DNA of 64,000 nt from Paracoccus saliphilus (GTDB lineage Bacteria; Pseudomonadota; Alphaproteobacteria; Rhodobacterales; Rhodobacteraceae), in assembly GCF_028553805.1 (NCBI RefSeq), contig NZ_CP067140.1, positions 4,160,001 to 4,224,000 on the forward strand, in the 5' to 3' direction. The notes below the pieces were generated by a model, which did no database searches, was not told where the DNA came from, and was given only the letters and a program-made list of their open reading frames with translations. Made by a program: the position numbers and the translations under genes. This document shows positions 27,247-36,369 of the stretch, piece after piece. Each line of letters starts with the position of its first letter. The first letter of the stretch is position 1.

Positions 27247-27666
27247 ATGTGCGCTGATATCACTGACCTTGCCCAAGCTTTGCGCGACGCCGGTCTGCGG
27301 GCAACCCAACAGCGAACGGTCCTGCTGTCGATCCTGATGGAATCGGCGGATCACCCCAACGCGGACGAGTTATACGCCCGCGCCAAGACCATCGATGATT
27401 CGGTATCCTTGGCGACCGTCTATCGCACTCTCTCGGCGCTGGAAGAGGCTGGCCTGATTCGCAAGCTCAGTTTCGAGAATGAGCCCGCGCGCTTCGAGAT
27501 CACACCTGTCGCCGAGCATGACCACCTGGTCGATATCGACAGTGGAGAGGTGATCGAACTAAGCAGCGAGGAAATCACCCGGCTGCGGCAGGAACTGGTC
27601 GAGCGCATGGGATACGAAATCCTGAGCCAGCATACGTTAATACGGGCACGGAAGAAGCCAGGCTAG
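27247..27666 (+). CDS. mur: Fur-family metal regulator, probably Mur (manganese uptake regulator)
   Basis: The 139-residue protein has the Fur winged helix (DELYARAKTIDDSVSLATVYRTLSALEEAGLI) and the metal-site phrase EHDHLVDIDSGEVIE (His91-Asp92-His93). It has no CxxC pairs for a structural zinc, which argues against Zur and PerR and fits the alphaproteobacterial Mur group. Its place opposite sitABCD, with tandem operator-like sites between, supports manganese regulation. The start at 27247 follows GGAGAACGCAGG; the upstream extension to 27142 would run through the operators. Confidence 0.85.
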   Translation: MCADITDLAQALRDAGLRATQQRTVLLSILMESADHPNADELYARAKTIDDSVSLATVYRTLSALEEAGLIRKLSFENEPARFEITPVAEHDHLVDIDSGEVIELSSEEITRLRQELVERMGYEILSQHTLIRARKKPG

Positions 27667-27697
27667 AGCGAGTTCGGCTTTCGGAAAACTTGATGCC

Positions 27698-28558
27698 TCA
27701 ATCCCGAACCAGCGCGGATTTGGTGGATTCGGGCCAATGCGCATAGGGCAGTACGGCGCCGTCATTGCGGCTTTGACTGACCCGCGACAAATCTATTTGG
27801 GCCGTGACCCATCCGGGGCGGTCCATCTCTCCCTCGGCAATGATCCCCGTTTCCGGCCAAAAACCATCGGGCGGGCCGTAGATGGCGGCGCGCCCGCGGT
27901 TCTCGTCCACCGCCGGCATCCAGTCGCAGGAACCTACGGTCGGAGCCTGCACCACGACGCATTGGCTTTCCAGCGCCCGCGCCATCGCGCCGATGCGGAC
28001 ACGATGGAAGCCCGCGATCGTATCGGTGCAGCTTGGCACGAGGATCAGCTCGATCTGCGCTTCGGCCAAGACCCGTCCCAGCAAGGGGAATTCGCTGTCA
28101 TAACAGATCAGGATGCCGATTCGACCCAGATCCGTATCGAAAACGCGCAGGCCCGAGGCGCCTGTGACATTCCAGTCTTCGCGTTCGAACCGAGTCATGA
28201 TCTGCTTGTCCTGATAGCCGATACAACCACCGGGACCATACAGAACCGCACGGTTCACCGGCCGGTCACCCGCGAACACCGGACCCGAGGCCGCAAGGAT
28301 ATGACAGCCATGCCGTGCCGCCAGCTTCTGATGCAGATCGCCAACCGCATCCGTATGGCGAGCAACCTCGTGCAGGGATGCTTCCAGATCGCTCGCCACT
28401 TCGGCCCCGCCCAGCGAGGCAAGTTCCATCGCGCCATATTCGGGGAATACCAGCAGGTCAGCACCTTCGGCCTTCTCGACCCAGGATGTCAGCTTGACTT
28501 CATATTCGGAGAAGCTGTCGAACCAGTCTAACGAGTAAGCGGCGGTGGCGATCTTCAC
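27698..28558 (-). CDS. Carbon-nitrogen hydrolase (nitrilase superfamily)
   Basis: The 286-residue enzyme has the nitrilase triad: Glu40 in FPEYGAME, Lys118 in YQDKQIM and Cys152 in ICYDSEFP. These enzymes hydrolyse amides or N-carbamoyl compounds; the substrate here is unknown. The start is a GTG at 28558 that overlaps the stop of the GNAT gene (GTGA), with GAGG 6 bases before. The open frame continues to 28747 but the extension lacks family features. It is last of a three-gene operon with GNAT and SnoaL-like proteins. Confidence 0.9.
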   Translation of the reverse strand: MKIATAAYSLDWFDSFSEYEVKLTSWVEKAEGADLLVFPEYGAMELASLGGAEVASDLEASLHEVARHTDAVGDLHQKLAARHGCHILAASGPVFAGDRPVNRAVLYGPGGCIGYQDKQIMTRFEREDWNVTGASGLRVFDTDLGRIGILICYDSEFPLLGRVLAEAQIELILVPSCTDTIAGFHRVRIGAMARALESQCVVVQAPTVGSCDWMPAVDENRGRAAIYGPPDGFWPETGIIAEGEMDRPGWVTAQIDLSRVSQSRNDGAVLPYAHWPESTKSALVRD

Positions 28559-29139
28559 AATTGCCTCATCCAGAATTGCAGTGGTTTCTCGGTTTGATCC
28601 GAATCTCCGACATCTTTCCACGAAAAACTTGCGGTGACACCCGGTAGCGGCGCATATCCCCGCTTGCGCCAAAAGCCGTCCAGGGGACGGTAATCCGCAG
28701 GCCGCGCCGGATGGTCGGCAGGACGCACGACACTGCAAAAAGCGCAATAACGCGCGCCCAACGCTCGGGCATGAGCCTCGCGCGCATCAAAGAAGGCATG
28801 TCCCAAGCCATGTCCGCGATATTCCGGCAGCAATACCGACTCCGCACAATAGAAGATATCCGCCAGCGGTTCTGGCCGGCCCTTGAATGCAGCGGCAAAA
28901 TCATTGGCATGATCGGTCATGGGCGCCCCAGTCGACGCCCCGATGATCCTGGTTCCGTCCAGGGCAGCTACGACCACGGCCCCCGGCGATTGATAGGCGG
29001 TGAGGTAGTTCCGCTCATAATCCAGATCGCCATCATAGAGATAAGGCCAGGCACGGAACACGGCGATACGCAGACGGGCGACATCGTCCAGCGCCGCTTC
29101 AAGCGCTTCGCCGGTCAGAACGCGCGTCGCAATGCTCAT
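28555..29139 (-). CDS. GNAT-family N-acetyltransferase
   Basis: The 194-residue protein carries GNAT features: VVVAALDGTRIIGAS (strand 4 region) and the acetyl-CoA loop LLPEYRGHGLGHAFF (R-x-x-G-x-G/A form). The target is unknown. Its ATG at 29139 overlaps the stop of the SnoaL-like gene and its stop overlaps the nitrilase start, so the order SnoaL-like, GNAT, nitrilase is a tightly coupled unit and may act on one small amide or amine. Confidence 0.87.
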   Translation of the reverse strand: MSIATRVLTGEALEAALDDVARLRIAVFRAWPYLYDGDLDYERNYLTAYQSPGAVVVAALDGTRIIGASTGAPMTDHANDFAAAFKGRPEPLADIFYCAESVLLPEYRGHGLGHAFFDAREAHARALGARYCAFCSVVRPADHPARPADYRPLDGFWRKRGYAPLPGVTASFSWKDVGDSDQTEKPLQFWMRQL

Positions 29140-29537
29140 GCGCCGACCTGCCGGGTCCATTCACCAAGGTTGTAATAGGTCGTGACGCGCGAAATCTTGC
29201 CGTCGCGGACTGTGAAAAACGACCCGGCGGGCAGGCGATATTTCTGACCGTTCGCGGGCGGCAGCCCCTCATCAGTCTTGAGATAGGTGCCGTTCACGAT
29301 GAATTCCGCCGCTGCGCGATCGCCATCGTCATTGGTGAAAACCACCATATCCGTCAGGTTCTCACGATAGCATTCACTCATATGCGCATTGAATTCTGCG
29401 AACAGTTCCTTGCCCTTACGAATTTCCCCCTCGTTGACATGATGTTCGATCTCGTCATGCAGCAGGTCCAGCATCCGGTCGGTCTGGCCAGCATTGAAGG
29501 CGTCGAAATAGGCTGCGATCAGCGATTTGGTATCCAT
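29136..29537 (-). CDS. SnoaL/NTF2-like (ketosteroid isomerase-related) protein
   Basis: The 133-residue protein has the NTF2-like cone fold pattern: an N-terminal helix pair (LIAAYFDAFNAGQTDRMLDLL), EIEHHVNEGEIRKGKELFAEF, and paired strands RYLPAG-like (KYRLPAGSFFTVRDGKISRV). A buried pocket in this fold binds small hydrophobic or polar molecules; no reaction can be assigned. First gene of the coupled operon with GNAT and nitrilase genes. Confidence 0.85.
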   Translation of the reverse strand: MDTKSLIAAYFDAFNAGQTDRMLDLLHDEIEHHVNEGEIRKGKELFAEFNAHMSECYRENLTDMVVFTNDDGDRAAAEFIVNGTYLKTDEGLPPANGQKYRLPAGSFFTVRDGKISRVTTYYNLGEWTRQVGA

Positions 29538-29633
29538 GCGAATCTCCGTGTTTTCCTGACTGATCTAGCGGGCCCGAGCGGTCGCGTCACCTCCGCCCAA
29601 GGGACCAGACAGACTTGATTTCCGCATATAAGC

Positions 29634-29647
29634 TGTTAGCGCTACGA
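29634..29647. promoter_or_regulatory. Imperfect palindrome upstream of the phosphomannomutase gene
   Basis: TGTTAGCGCTACGA is centred on AGCGCT and has the form of LacI-family operators (GTTAGCGCTAAC type) common in this order. It lies 31 bases before the start codon at 29678. The right arm has mismatches, so support is modest. Confidence 0.3.
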
Positions 29648-29677
29648 ACGACTTCTGCGTAAAAAGGGAACGCGTTC

Positions 29678-31069
29678 ATGAACGATCAGAACAAGCTTGG
29701 TCACCGTGAGATCACTTGCTTCAAGGCATATGATGTGCGGGGCGAGTTGGGTGTCAATCTAGACCCGGATGTCGCCTACCGGATCGGCCGGGCCTTTGCC
29801 GAAGCCCGGAACGCCAAACGTGTTGTCGTGGGACGCGACAGCCGCGCAAGTTCTCCTGAATTGGCAGAGGCGCTGATCCGCGGGCTGACCGATGGCGGAG
29901 CGGATGTTCTGGATATCGGGCTGGCGGGTACTGAAGAAGTGTATTTCCACACCGGATTCCACGACACGGATGGCGGGATCGAGGTGACCGCTTCGCATAA
30001 CCCGATCAATTACAACGGTATGAAAATCGTTGGGCGCGGCTCTGCCCCGCTGGACCCGGCCACCGAATTGCCGCCGATCGTCGATCTGGCAACGTCGGGC
30101 GATTTCACCCAGGCTTCCAAAAAGGGCGAGATCACCGATTTCAGCCATGCGAGGGCCGATTACGCCAAGGCGATGGCCGATTTCGTCGATATCGGCGCGC
30201 TGAAACCGATGAAAATCCTGGTCAATGCCGGGAATGGTACCGCAGGCCCGACCTTTGACGCCATTGCCGATGAATTGCAGCGCCGCGGCGCCCCGCTGAC
30301 CTTCGTACGATTGCATCATGATGTCGATTCCAGCTTTCCGAATGGCATTCCCAATCCGTTGTTGCCGGAAAACCAGCCTCCGACGGTTCAGGCCGTCAAG
30401 GACGAGAATGCCGATCTGGGCGTCGCATGGGATGGTGATTTCGACCGTTGCTTCTTCTTTGACGAAAATGGCCGCTTCATCCCCGGCGAATATATCGTCG
30501 GGCTATTGGGCGCGGCGTTCCTCGAGAAATCGCCGGGCGAAAAGGTTGTGCATGATCCCCGCGTGATCATGAACACCCGCGCCATGATCGAAACAGCAGG
30601 CGGCGAAGCCGTCGTCAGCAAGACCGGCCACGCCTTCATCAAGCGCAAGATGCGTGATGTCGGTGCAATCTACGGCGGCGAGATGTCGGCCCATCACTAT
30701 TTCCGCGATTTCTACTATTGCGACAGCGGCATGATCCCTTGGCTGCTGATGATCGAACTTCTCGCGCGCAAAGGAAAGACGCTGGCCGAATTGCTGTCGG
30801 AACGGATGACACTCTATCCTTCTTCCGGCGAGACAAATTACACGATCGACGACCCCGATGCCGCGATTGCGCGCCTGATCGAGCGTTACGAGGCGCAGGC
30901 CGAAAGCAGGGACGATCTGGACGGTGTATCGCTGAATTTCGGCAATTGGCGCTTCAACCTGCGCAAATCGAATACCGAGCCGGTCGTTCGCCTGAACCTC
31001 GAATCCGATGGCGATGCCGAACTGGTGGCCGAGAAACAGGCCGAATTGGCCGCGTTGCTGAAGGGCTGA
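29678..31069 (+). CDS. Phosphomannomutase/phosphoglucomutase
   Basis: The 463-residue alpha-D-phosphohexomutase interconverts hexose 6- and 1-phosphates for nucleotide-sugar supply. The phosphoserine loop is TASHNPINYNGMK (Ser106), the Mg-binding loop is AWDGDFDRCFFF, the sugar loop is GGEMSAHHYFRDF and the phosphate loop is RKSNTEPVVRLN. The CpsG/AlgC-type layout is complete. It sits beside a glycan-synthesis cluster on the opposite strand with a shared hairpin between, and feeds GDP-mannose or UDP-glucose pathways. Confidence 0.93.
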   Translation: MNDQNKLGHREITCFKAYDVRGELGVNLDPDVAYRIGRAFAEARNAKRVVVGRDSRASSPELAEALIRGLTDGGADVLDIGLAGTEEVYFHTGFHDTDGGIEVTASHNPINYNGMKIVGRGSAPLDPATELPPIVDLATSGDFTQASKKGEITDFSHARADYAKAMADFVDIGALKPMKILVNAGNGTAGPTFDAIADELQRRGAPLTFVRLHHDVDSSFPNGIPNPLLPENQPPTVQAVKDENADLGVAWDGDFDRCFFFDENGRFIPGEYIVGLLGAAFLEKSPGEKVVHDPRVIMNTRAMIETAGGEAVVSKTGHAFIKRKMRDVGAIYGGEMSAHHYFRDFYYCDSGMIPWLLMIELLARKGKTLAELLSERMTLYPSSGETNYTIDDPDAAIARLIERYEAQAESRDDLDGVSLNFGNWRFNLRKSNTEPVVRLNLESDGDAELVAEKQAELAALLKG

Positions 31070-31081
31070 TCCCGGGTGAAC

Positions 31082-31107
31082 AGGCTGCGCCAGCCGTGGC
31101 GCAGCCT
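31082..31107. terminator. Bidirectional hairpin between phosphomannomutase and sulfotransferase genes
   Basis: AGGCTGCGCC (31082-31091) and GGCGCAGCCT (31098-31107) form a perfect 10-bp stem with a six-base loop. It separates the two convergent genes and overlaps the last codons of the sulfotransferase. The U-tract is short. Confidence 0.6.
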
Positions 31108-32509
31108 ATTGCTTAGGAGATTTGGGAAAACCGAAGGCGATATAATCTCGCATATAGGCAGAACGAGCGGCCGAGATCAGATCCTTGTCAGACAGGAACG
31201 CAGGATAATTGCCCGGTTCCAGCTTTTCCATTTGCGGATCAGGAATGTCAGCTGTCTTGCAAAGATACGCAATGTCGTCCTCGAGCCGTTCCTCGCGCAG
31301 AAGCATATCGGGCTGGGCAAAGCGTCCGAAACCACCAAGAACGGCCGATTGCGTGGCCCAATGTGGATGTGTTGGCAATGTCGTCTGGCCACTCAGGTTT
31401 CGCCCCAGAAACTCCAGAAAGTCGCGGAACAGGGGCATGACCTGATCATCGTTCAGCTCGGCCAGCGCGGCATCTTCCGGCAAGGGGACGCGATGGGTTT
31501 CGCGCATCAATTGTCGCAATTCGGGCTTCGCCTCTGACAGCAGCTGCAGGAATGCATCCCAAGCCCGATGAAGGGGATGCCGTAGAATGGTGAAACTGCG
31601 ATGTCCGGGATGCTGACGCTTCCATTGGCGCAAGCTGCTTTGCGTATAGTCGCGCGTGACCTGGCCCAAGCCCTTGAACCATTCCTGCTGGCTGATCGTG
31701 ACACCCCCTTTGATCGGCATATAGATCAGCCCTGACCCCGCCTCGCTGGTTGTGAAACTGGGAACGGTTGGACCTCGCCGGGGTTCGAAATTCGGGACCT
31801 GGCCAAGTGCGAAAGGGTCCAGCTGGTGCAGATCGGCCTGCATCTCCTGGAAATTCGAGACCTTGTCTTCCATCGAGCGCGGGTTCTGCGGCACCTGATC
31901 GCTGGCCGGATCGACCCGTTGCAGATCGGTGCGCCCCAGCCAGTGCATAAGGCCGGTCATCACCTCGCTATCCCTCAGGTCACTATATCCCAGCCAAAAA
32001 CTGCTTTGACCGCTAGTTTGAAGGCGATGCATGACACGTAGCTGGAATTCCCGGATATCCGACAACATTTGCCGGAACTCTTCACCATCATATTTTATCG
32101 ATGCAGGAATAGGGGTTTCAGTCTCGTTCAGTTTCCATTGGTTGGTTTCCCATGCCAGCCGGGTCGAGACATAGCTTTCCAGAGGATTGCGGGTCAGGAT
32201 GATTTTCGCACAAAGCCGATCATCCATGATCGCGTCGAATACGCGCGGATCGTGATCGTGAAAATAGCGAAACCCCGGCAAATGCCCGGGCTTGTCGAAC
32301 AGCTTGTTTAGCAACAGTATCGGATCTGCCTCACGCTCCTCACGCGTGATGCCCTGCAACTCGTCCTTGTCGGGCCAGCCCATCATGTAAGGATTGAACG
32401 CCTCGCCAAAGCAGGTGACCTTCTTGATCGCGTTCAGCGTCGCTTCCAGGAGGTTCGAGCCGGTGCGCATCTCGGCAAAAATCACAAAACTACGGAAATT
32501 CTCGGCCAT
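31106..32509 (-). CDS. Two-domain sulfotransferase-like protein
   Basis: The 467-residue protein looks like two sulfotransferase units. The first (about 1-240) has a PAPS-binding loop FAEMRTGSNLLEATL (11-25) and the 3'-phosphate motif TRNPLESYVSTR (Arg107-Ser116). The second (about 255-467) has LIYMPIKGGVTISQQEW and TILRHPLHRAWDAF (Arg310). Such enzymes move sulfate from PAPS to a glycan hydroxyl. Nearby glycosyltransferases, kdsB and cysQ support a surface-polysaccharide role. The ATG at 32509 overlaps the upstream GT14 stop. Whether both halves are active is unclear. Confidence 0.82.
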   Translation of the reverse strand: MAENFRSFVIFAEMRTGSNLLEATLNAIKKVTCFGEAFNPYMMGWPDKDELQGITREEREADPILLLNKLFDKPGHLPGFRYFHDHDPRVFDAIMDDRLCAKIILTRNPLESYVSTRLAWETNQWKLNETETPIPASIKYDGEEFRQMLSDIREFQLRVMHRLQTSGQSSFWLGYSDLRDSEVMTGLMHWLGRTDLQRVDPASDQVPQNPRSMEDKVSNFQEMQADLHQLDPFALGQVPNFEPRRGPTVPSFTTSEAGSGLIYMPIKGGVTISQQEWFKGLGQVTRDYTQSSLRQWKRQHPGHRSFTILRHPLHRAWDAFLQLLSEAKPELRQLMRETHRVPLPEDAALAELNDDQVMPLFRDFLEFLGRNLSGQTTLPTHPHWATQSAVLGGFGRFAQPDMLLREERLEDDIAYLCKTADIPDPQMEKLEPGNYPAFLSDKDLISAARSAYMRDYIAFGFPKSPKQ

Positions 32510-34194
32510 CAAATATTGTTCCTCGCCAGTATATGGGACGCTTTCGTGATCGGCTGATCGCCGGTCAGATGAGGATGCAGGCCGGAATTGCGCAGACGCT
32601 GCAGATGTTCCGGTAATCCAGCTATATCGCGCATTGGGGGCAGTTCCGTCACCGGCTTGGCATCCGGATCGATCTGACTCAACACCTTATCCAGTATCGC
32701 CTGCGGTCGGGCAATGAAATCGTTGAATTCCCAGAGTTGCACACGCGCCTTTACCCAGACTGAATTCAGCACCTGCAACTGCTCCATTTCAGTGCGTTGC
32801 AGCATAGCGGTAATACGACGAACATCGTCGAACGGCATATCCATATCCAACAGGGGCAAATTCCACGCCCCGGTGACGACAACCAGATACGCGTTTGGAT
32901 CCGTTGCCATGAACCAGTTCAGCTCTTGGTTGTCGCGCGGGCTGAACTGAAATACCTGCATGCGCTCGGTCACGCGGATCAGCGCGGTCAGGAAACGCTG
33001 CGGATCGTAATCACGAACAACCGCACTGGACGAAAGCGCACCGGGTCCGATTTCGGGACGGCCAGCAAACTCTACCATTTCCGGCCCAAGAAGGTGCCCA
33101 TGAACATCGCCCGGCATATGTTCGCGCAACCAATCCTCGAAACCCGGGAATATGTCAGTCATCCCCTGAAATACCGCATATGGGGCAGCGGTTTTGCCGT
33201 TTTCCGCATCCTTGCGGGGAAAACGGCTCTGCATATAAAGCCCCGGTCTCCCCAGAATGCGTCTGCTCAGAGTACGCGCGATCATTCTCTCGATATTGGC
33301 AGGCTGCGGCGGTGTCAGGTCGGGTTCTGGACCTGCTGGTCTTGGAAAATATTCAAGCAATCGTGCCGCACCCGGCCAGATCTTTCGGGCGACGAAACAA
33401 TTGGCTTCCTCCAATGCGTGCAAATGGTCGTCATAGGCCAGATAAGGCCGCCCCCGATGGTCGAACCTCGCGAATGTCAGCGAACGGCTTTCAATGTCGC
33501 TCGAATGGCGTCGTGCCAATGTCTGGAAATAGCTTTCATCCGGAATCCAGCAGCGGCGAAAGAAGCGATCATACTCCCTGCGGCGCGGATCGTTGAGAAT
33601 CGCGCGCAAGGTCCTTGCCGTAAGACACCACCACTGCGACCCTAGATGCGGCGTCAATCCCCGAGGCAATTTACGCCTGACACCTAATTTGCGTTGTATT
33701 GCGACGCAGCGATCGAACAGCTTCCGGTGTTTACGCCAATCGATCGGGAAATAGAGGGTGAAACGCTCTTCGTTCAGACCGCCGATGACCCAACCAACTT
33801 CATTCGTATCAACGCTTTCGATGTAGTCACGCCCGGGATTCGCAGCCAGGAAGGCGGTCAAGTCGGAGACCGAGCGCAATGGCAGACAAGACCCCGAGGC
33901 CAGATAGACATGCGTGCACTCGGGATATGCCTCGAGCAGCTGGCCGGCAGCGTGTTGCGTCGCCGCGATCAGGCTGAACCGGCCCCAATTGCAACGTACC
34001 CGCTGCGAATACAGGATGTCCGGCAGGTCCGACAGGTTGCGCTTCATTTCGGCAGCCTTGGCGGCGGGAACCTTGGCATCGATATGGATCACGACCTTCG
34101 CCCCACCATCGGCCCAGATCCGCGCCATCCGTGCGGCCATCGGCAGATTCGCGTGGCATAGAAGCACCACGCCCAGCTTCCCCCCGTCGGTCAT
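32509..34194 (-). CDS. Core-2/I-branching (GT14-like) glycosyltransferase with C-terminal extension
   Basis: The 561-residue protein starts with a GT14 domain: VVLLCHANLPMAARMARIW, KVVIHIDAKV, HVYLASGSCLPLRSV, HLGSQWWCLTART and CWIPDESYFQTLARR. This matches beta-1,6-N-acetylglucosaminyltransferase-like enzymes. The C-terminal part (about 310-561) is a separate region, known from Rhodobacterales proteins of this size, with QSRFPRKDAENGKTA and conserved NWFMATDPNAYL; I recall it as DUF5928. It is coupled by overlap to the sulfotransferase (ATGA) and to a GT2 gene, so it acts in the same glycan pathway. Confidence 0.85.
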   Translation of the reverse strand: MTDGGKLGVVLLCHANLPMAARMARIWADGGAKVVIHIDAKVPAAKAAEMKRNLSDLPDILYSQRVRCNWGRFSLIAATQHAAGQLLEAYPECTHVYLASGSCLPLRSVSDLTAFLAANPGRDYIESVDTNEVGWVIGGLNEERFTLYFPIDWRKHRKLFDRCVAIQRKLGVRRKLPRGLTPHLGSQWWCLTARTLRAILNDPRRREYDRFFRRCWIPDESYFQTLARRHSSDIESRSLTFARFDHRGRPYLAYDDHLHALEEANCFVARKIWPGAARLLEYFPRPAGPEPDLTPPQPANIERMIARTLSRRILGRPGLYMQSRFPRKDAENGKTAAPYAVFQGMTDIFPGFEDWLREHMPGDVHGHLLGPEMVEFAGRPEIGPGALSSSAVVRDYDPQRFLTALIRVTERMQVFQFSPRDNQELNWFMATDPNAYLVVVTGAWNLPLLDMDMPFDDVRRITAMLQRTEMEQLQVLNSVWVKARVQLWEFNDFIARPQAILDKVLSQIDPDAKPVTELPPMRDIAGLPEHLQRLRNSGLHPHLTGDQPITKASHILARNNI

Positions 34195-35261
34195 GGCCAG
34201 TTTCCACTCGAAATCAGGCCGAGATCTTCAAGCTGCCGCCAATCTTGATACTCACGCGACTCGCTGCACCATAGATGCGCGCCCTCCTGCAATCCGGCGT
34301 GATAGGCCCGATACTCCTGGCTATTCGCATAATGCTGGCCACGGTCCAGCTCTTCCGCCGATTTATCCGCGAATGTGGACAGGAATTTGGCATGCAGCAG
34401 GCATCCGGACGCCATCTCACCGCCATCCTCATCATAAACCCAGTTCAGGGATCGTGGCAGCAGCATATGGGTCGAACTGTAATATACATATCGCCGGTTC
34501 CAATTCACCAACGGGATCTTGTTCAATGCTGGTCCCGATTTCGGATCATATGAAAAGAAGGTTCGCGTTCTCGGGCCGCCCTGTATCCACAGATTGCCAA
34601 GATAACTGTTCTTGCGCATTGAGTAGTTGGCCGGGTCAAACCAGCGTGCGATCTCGAACGGATTCTGCCCTTCCCGGTATATCTTCTCGTCCAGCGCGCC
34701 CTTGGGATACATATCCAGTAGCATCGCCGGAAATGACCGCCGGCCTGAATCCGCCAGCCAATCTGTCAGCGCCGTCAACGGGCGATCGTCGCAACGGGGA
34801 TAGACAAGGAACTCGTCGGGATCGACGGTCAGGCACCAATGTCCGTGCCCGTAGCGGAACAACAGCCAACCCAACCAGTCCATACCGAAACGAGACTGCT
34901 TGTAACTGGCTTTCGTCCACCACAGGGAAACATCCGGTTGCTCGCATAAATACTCGGTGCTTCCATCATCACTGTTGTTGTCGACAAACAGGAAATGCCG
35001 GACACCGAGCTTGCGATAATAGTCGAGGAAATAGGGCAGCCGCACCCGCTCATTGCGTTGGGTGACGAAAACCAGGATATCACGCGGCGCGATCTGTTTG
35101 GTTCGATCCGTCAGCAACATCAATGTATGTCGACGCTTGATCGCGCGCCCAATCAGCCATTGCCGTTCTATACGGCGGCGAAGTCGACCTGGTATTGGCA
35201 GACGTTTGAGATTCTGCACGTTCTGGCACCTATCAATGTGATCGAATCGATACTTACTCAT
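34191..35261 (-). CDS. GT2-like glycosyltransferase (Glyco_tranf_2_4 type), copy 1
   Basis: The 356-residue protein has an N-terminal GT-A region RDILVFVTQRNERVRLPYFLDYYRKLGVRHFLFVDNNSDDGSTEYL with the DxD-like VDPDEFLVYP and WCLTVD. HAKFLSTFADKSAEEL and a C-terminal EYQDWRQLEDLGL complete the family pattern. It is a paralogue of the next gene (35254-36369), overlapping it by 8 bases. No membrane segments are clear. The sugar donor is unknown. Confidence 0.87.
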   Translation of the reverse strand: MSKYRFDHIDRCQNVQNLKRLPIPGRLRRRIERQWLIGRAIKRRHTLMLLTDRTKQIAPRDILVFVTQRNERVRLPYFLDYYRKLGVRHFLFVDNNSDDGSTEYLCEQPDVSLWWTKASYKQSRFGMDWLGWLLFRYGHGHWCLTVDPDEFLVYPRCDDRPLTALTDWLADSGRRSFPAMLLDMYPKGALDEKIYREGQNPFEIARWFDPANYSMRKNSYLGNLWIQGGPRTRTFFSYDPKSGPALNKIPLVNWNRRYVYYSSTHMLLPRSLNWVYDEDGGEMASGCLLHAKFLSTFADKSAEELDRGQHYANSQEYRAYHAGLQEGAHLWCSESREYQDWRQLEDLGLISSGNWP

Positions 35262-36369
35262 TTTCCGTCATGGTTTTCGCTTCGGTAGGAGGCAAGCTTG
35301 TCTCCACATCGTTCGGTGCTATAGGTGGCTGCTCGCCGACCCCCATCAACCCCAGCTCAACCAATTGCTTCCACCCCATATATAGCAGCGAATCGCGGCA
35401 CCACAGAATCGGCGCGTCTGTGATGGCCTGATGATAATCCACGAAACTGTCAGGATCCGCGAAATGTTGACGACGCCAAAGCTCTTCCTCTGATTTCACG
35501 ACAATTTCGGGCAGAAATTTGCTATGCAACAGCACACCTGAAAGCCGGGTATCACCGGGGCCATCATACAAATCGTTCAACCTAGCAGGCAGCAGGGAAT
35601 GGGTTGAATTGACATAGACATATCGCCAATGCCAACGGATCAGCGGCAGCTTGTTCAGTGTCGGGGCACGATCTGGCTCCGACACAAAGAATGCCCGCTC
35701 ACGGACTCCGCCTCGGACGATACGATTACCCTTGGGCTGGGCAATCACGGTCCGATAAGGACCGGCATCGAACCACGGCAAGCGCTCGGTCACAGAGGCA
35801 TCTTCCGCGGCATCCGCCTGCCCGAGAGGCGCGCGCGGATACAGATCCAGCATCAATGCACCCATACCGTGCACGCCCTGACGATCCAAGCGGCCGGTCA
35901 GATCTGCGAGATTCCGACGATCCCATTCCGGATAAACCAGCAGTTCATCGGCATCGACCGTGACGCACCAATGATCATGGCCATAGCGCAGCAACAACGC
36001 CCCCACCCAGTCCATGCCGAACCTGCTTGTCCTGTAGCTGTAACGGCTGCGCCATAGCGAGAGGTCGGATTGCTGCAGCAAAAACCCGGTCGAACCGTCA
36101 TCGCTGTCGTTATCCACGATCAGAAAATGTTGAACACCCAGCCTCCGGTAATGCGCCAGGAACTCTGGCAAACGGGCCACCTCGTTCCGGATCGAAGCGA
36201 ACAACAAGACATCATCCTTTCGGATCGACGCCGTGCGATCCGAAAGCGGCGACAGCCTGCGACCGGTCCGGATCGCCCGCCACAACAATTCACGCCGTTT
36301 CCAGCGCAGGCGATATGCGATCCAGGCCCGGTGCAAGCGGCTCCTTGTCTGACCGGATTCTGCGCTCAA
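35254..36369 (-). CDS. GT2-like glycosyltransferase (Glyco_tranf_2_4 type), copy 2
   Basis: The 371-residue paralogue shares the framework FASIRNEVARLPEFLAHYRRLGVQHFLIVDNDSDDGSTGFL, VTVDADELLVYPEW, HSKFLPEIVVKSEEELWRRQHFADP and MGWKQLVELGLM with copy 1, with about the same domain order. The tandem pair suggests gene duplication and two related linkages in one glycan. Its ATG at 36369 overlaps the galE stop, so it is in the same coupled operon. Confidence 0.87.
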   Translation of the reverse strand: MSAESGQTRSRLHRAWIAYRLRWKRRELLWRAIRTGRRLSPLSDRTASIRKDDVLLFASIRNEVARLPEFLAHYRRLGVQHFLIVDNDSDDGSTGFLLQQSDLSLWRSRYSYRTSRFGMDWVGALLLRYGHDHWCVTVDADELLVYPEWDRRNLADLTGRLDRQGVHGMGALMLDLYPRAPLGQADAAEDASVTERLPWFDAGPYRTVIAQPKGNRIVRGGVRERAFFVSEPDRAPTLNKLPLIRWHWRYVYVNSTHSLLPARLNDLYDGPGDTRLSGVLLHSKFLPEIVVKSEEELWRRQHFADPDSFVDYHQAITDAPILWCRDSLLYMGWKQLVELGLMGVGEQPPIAPNDVETSLPPTEAKTMTENE

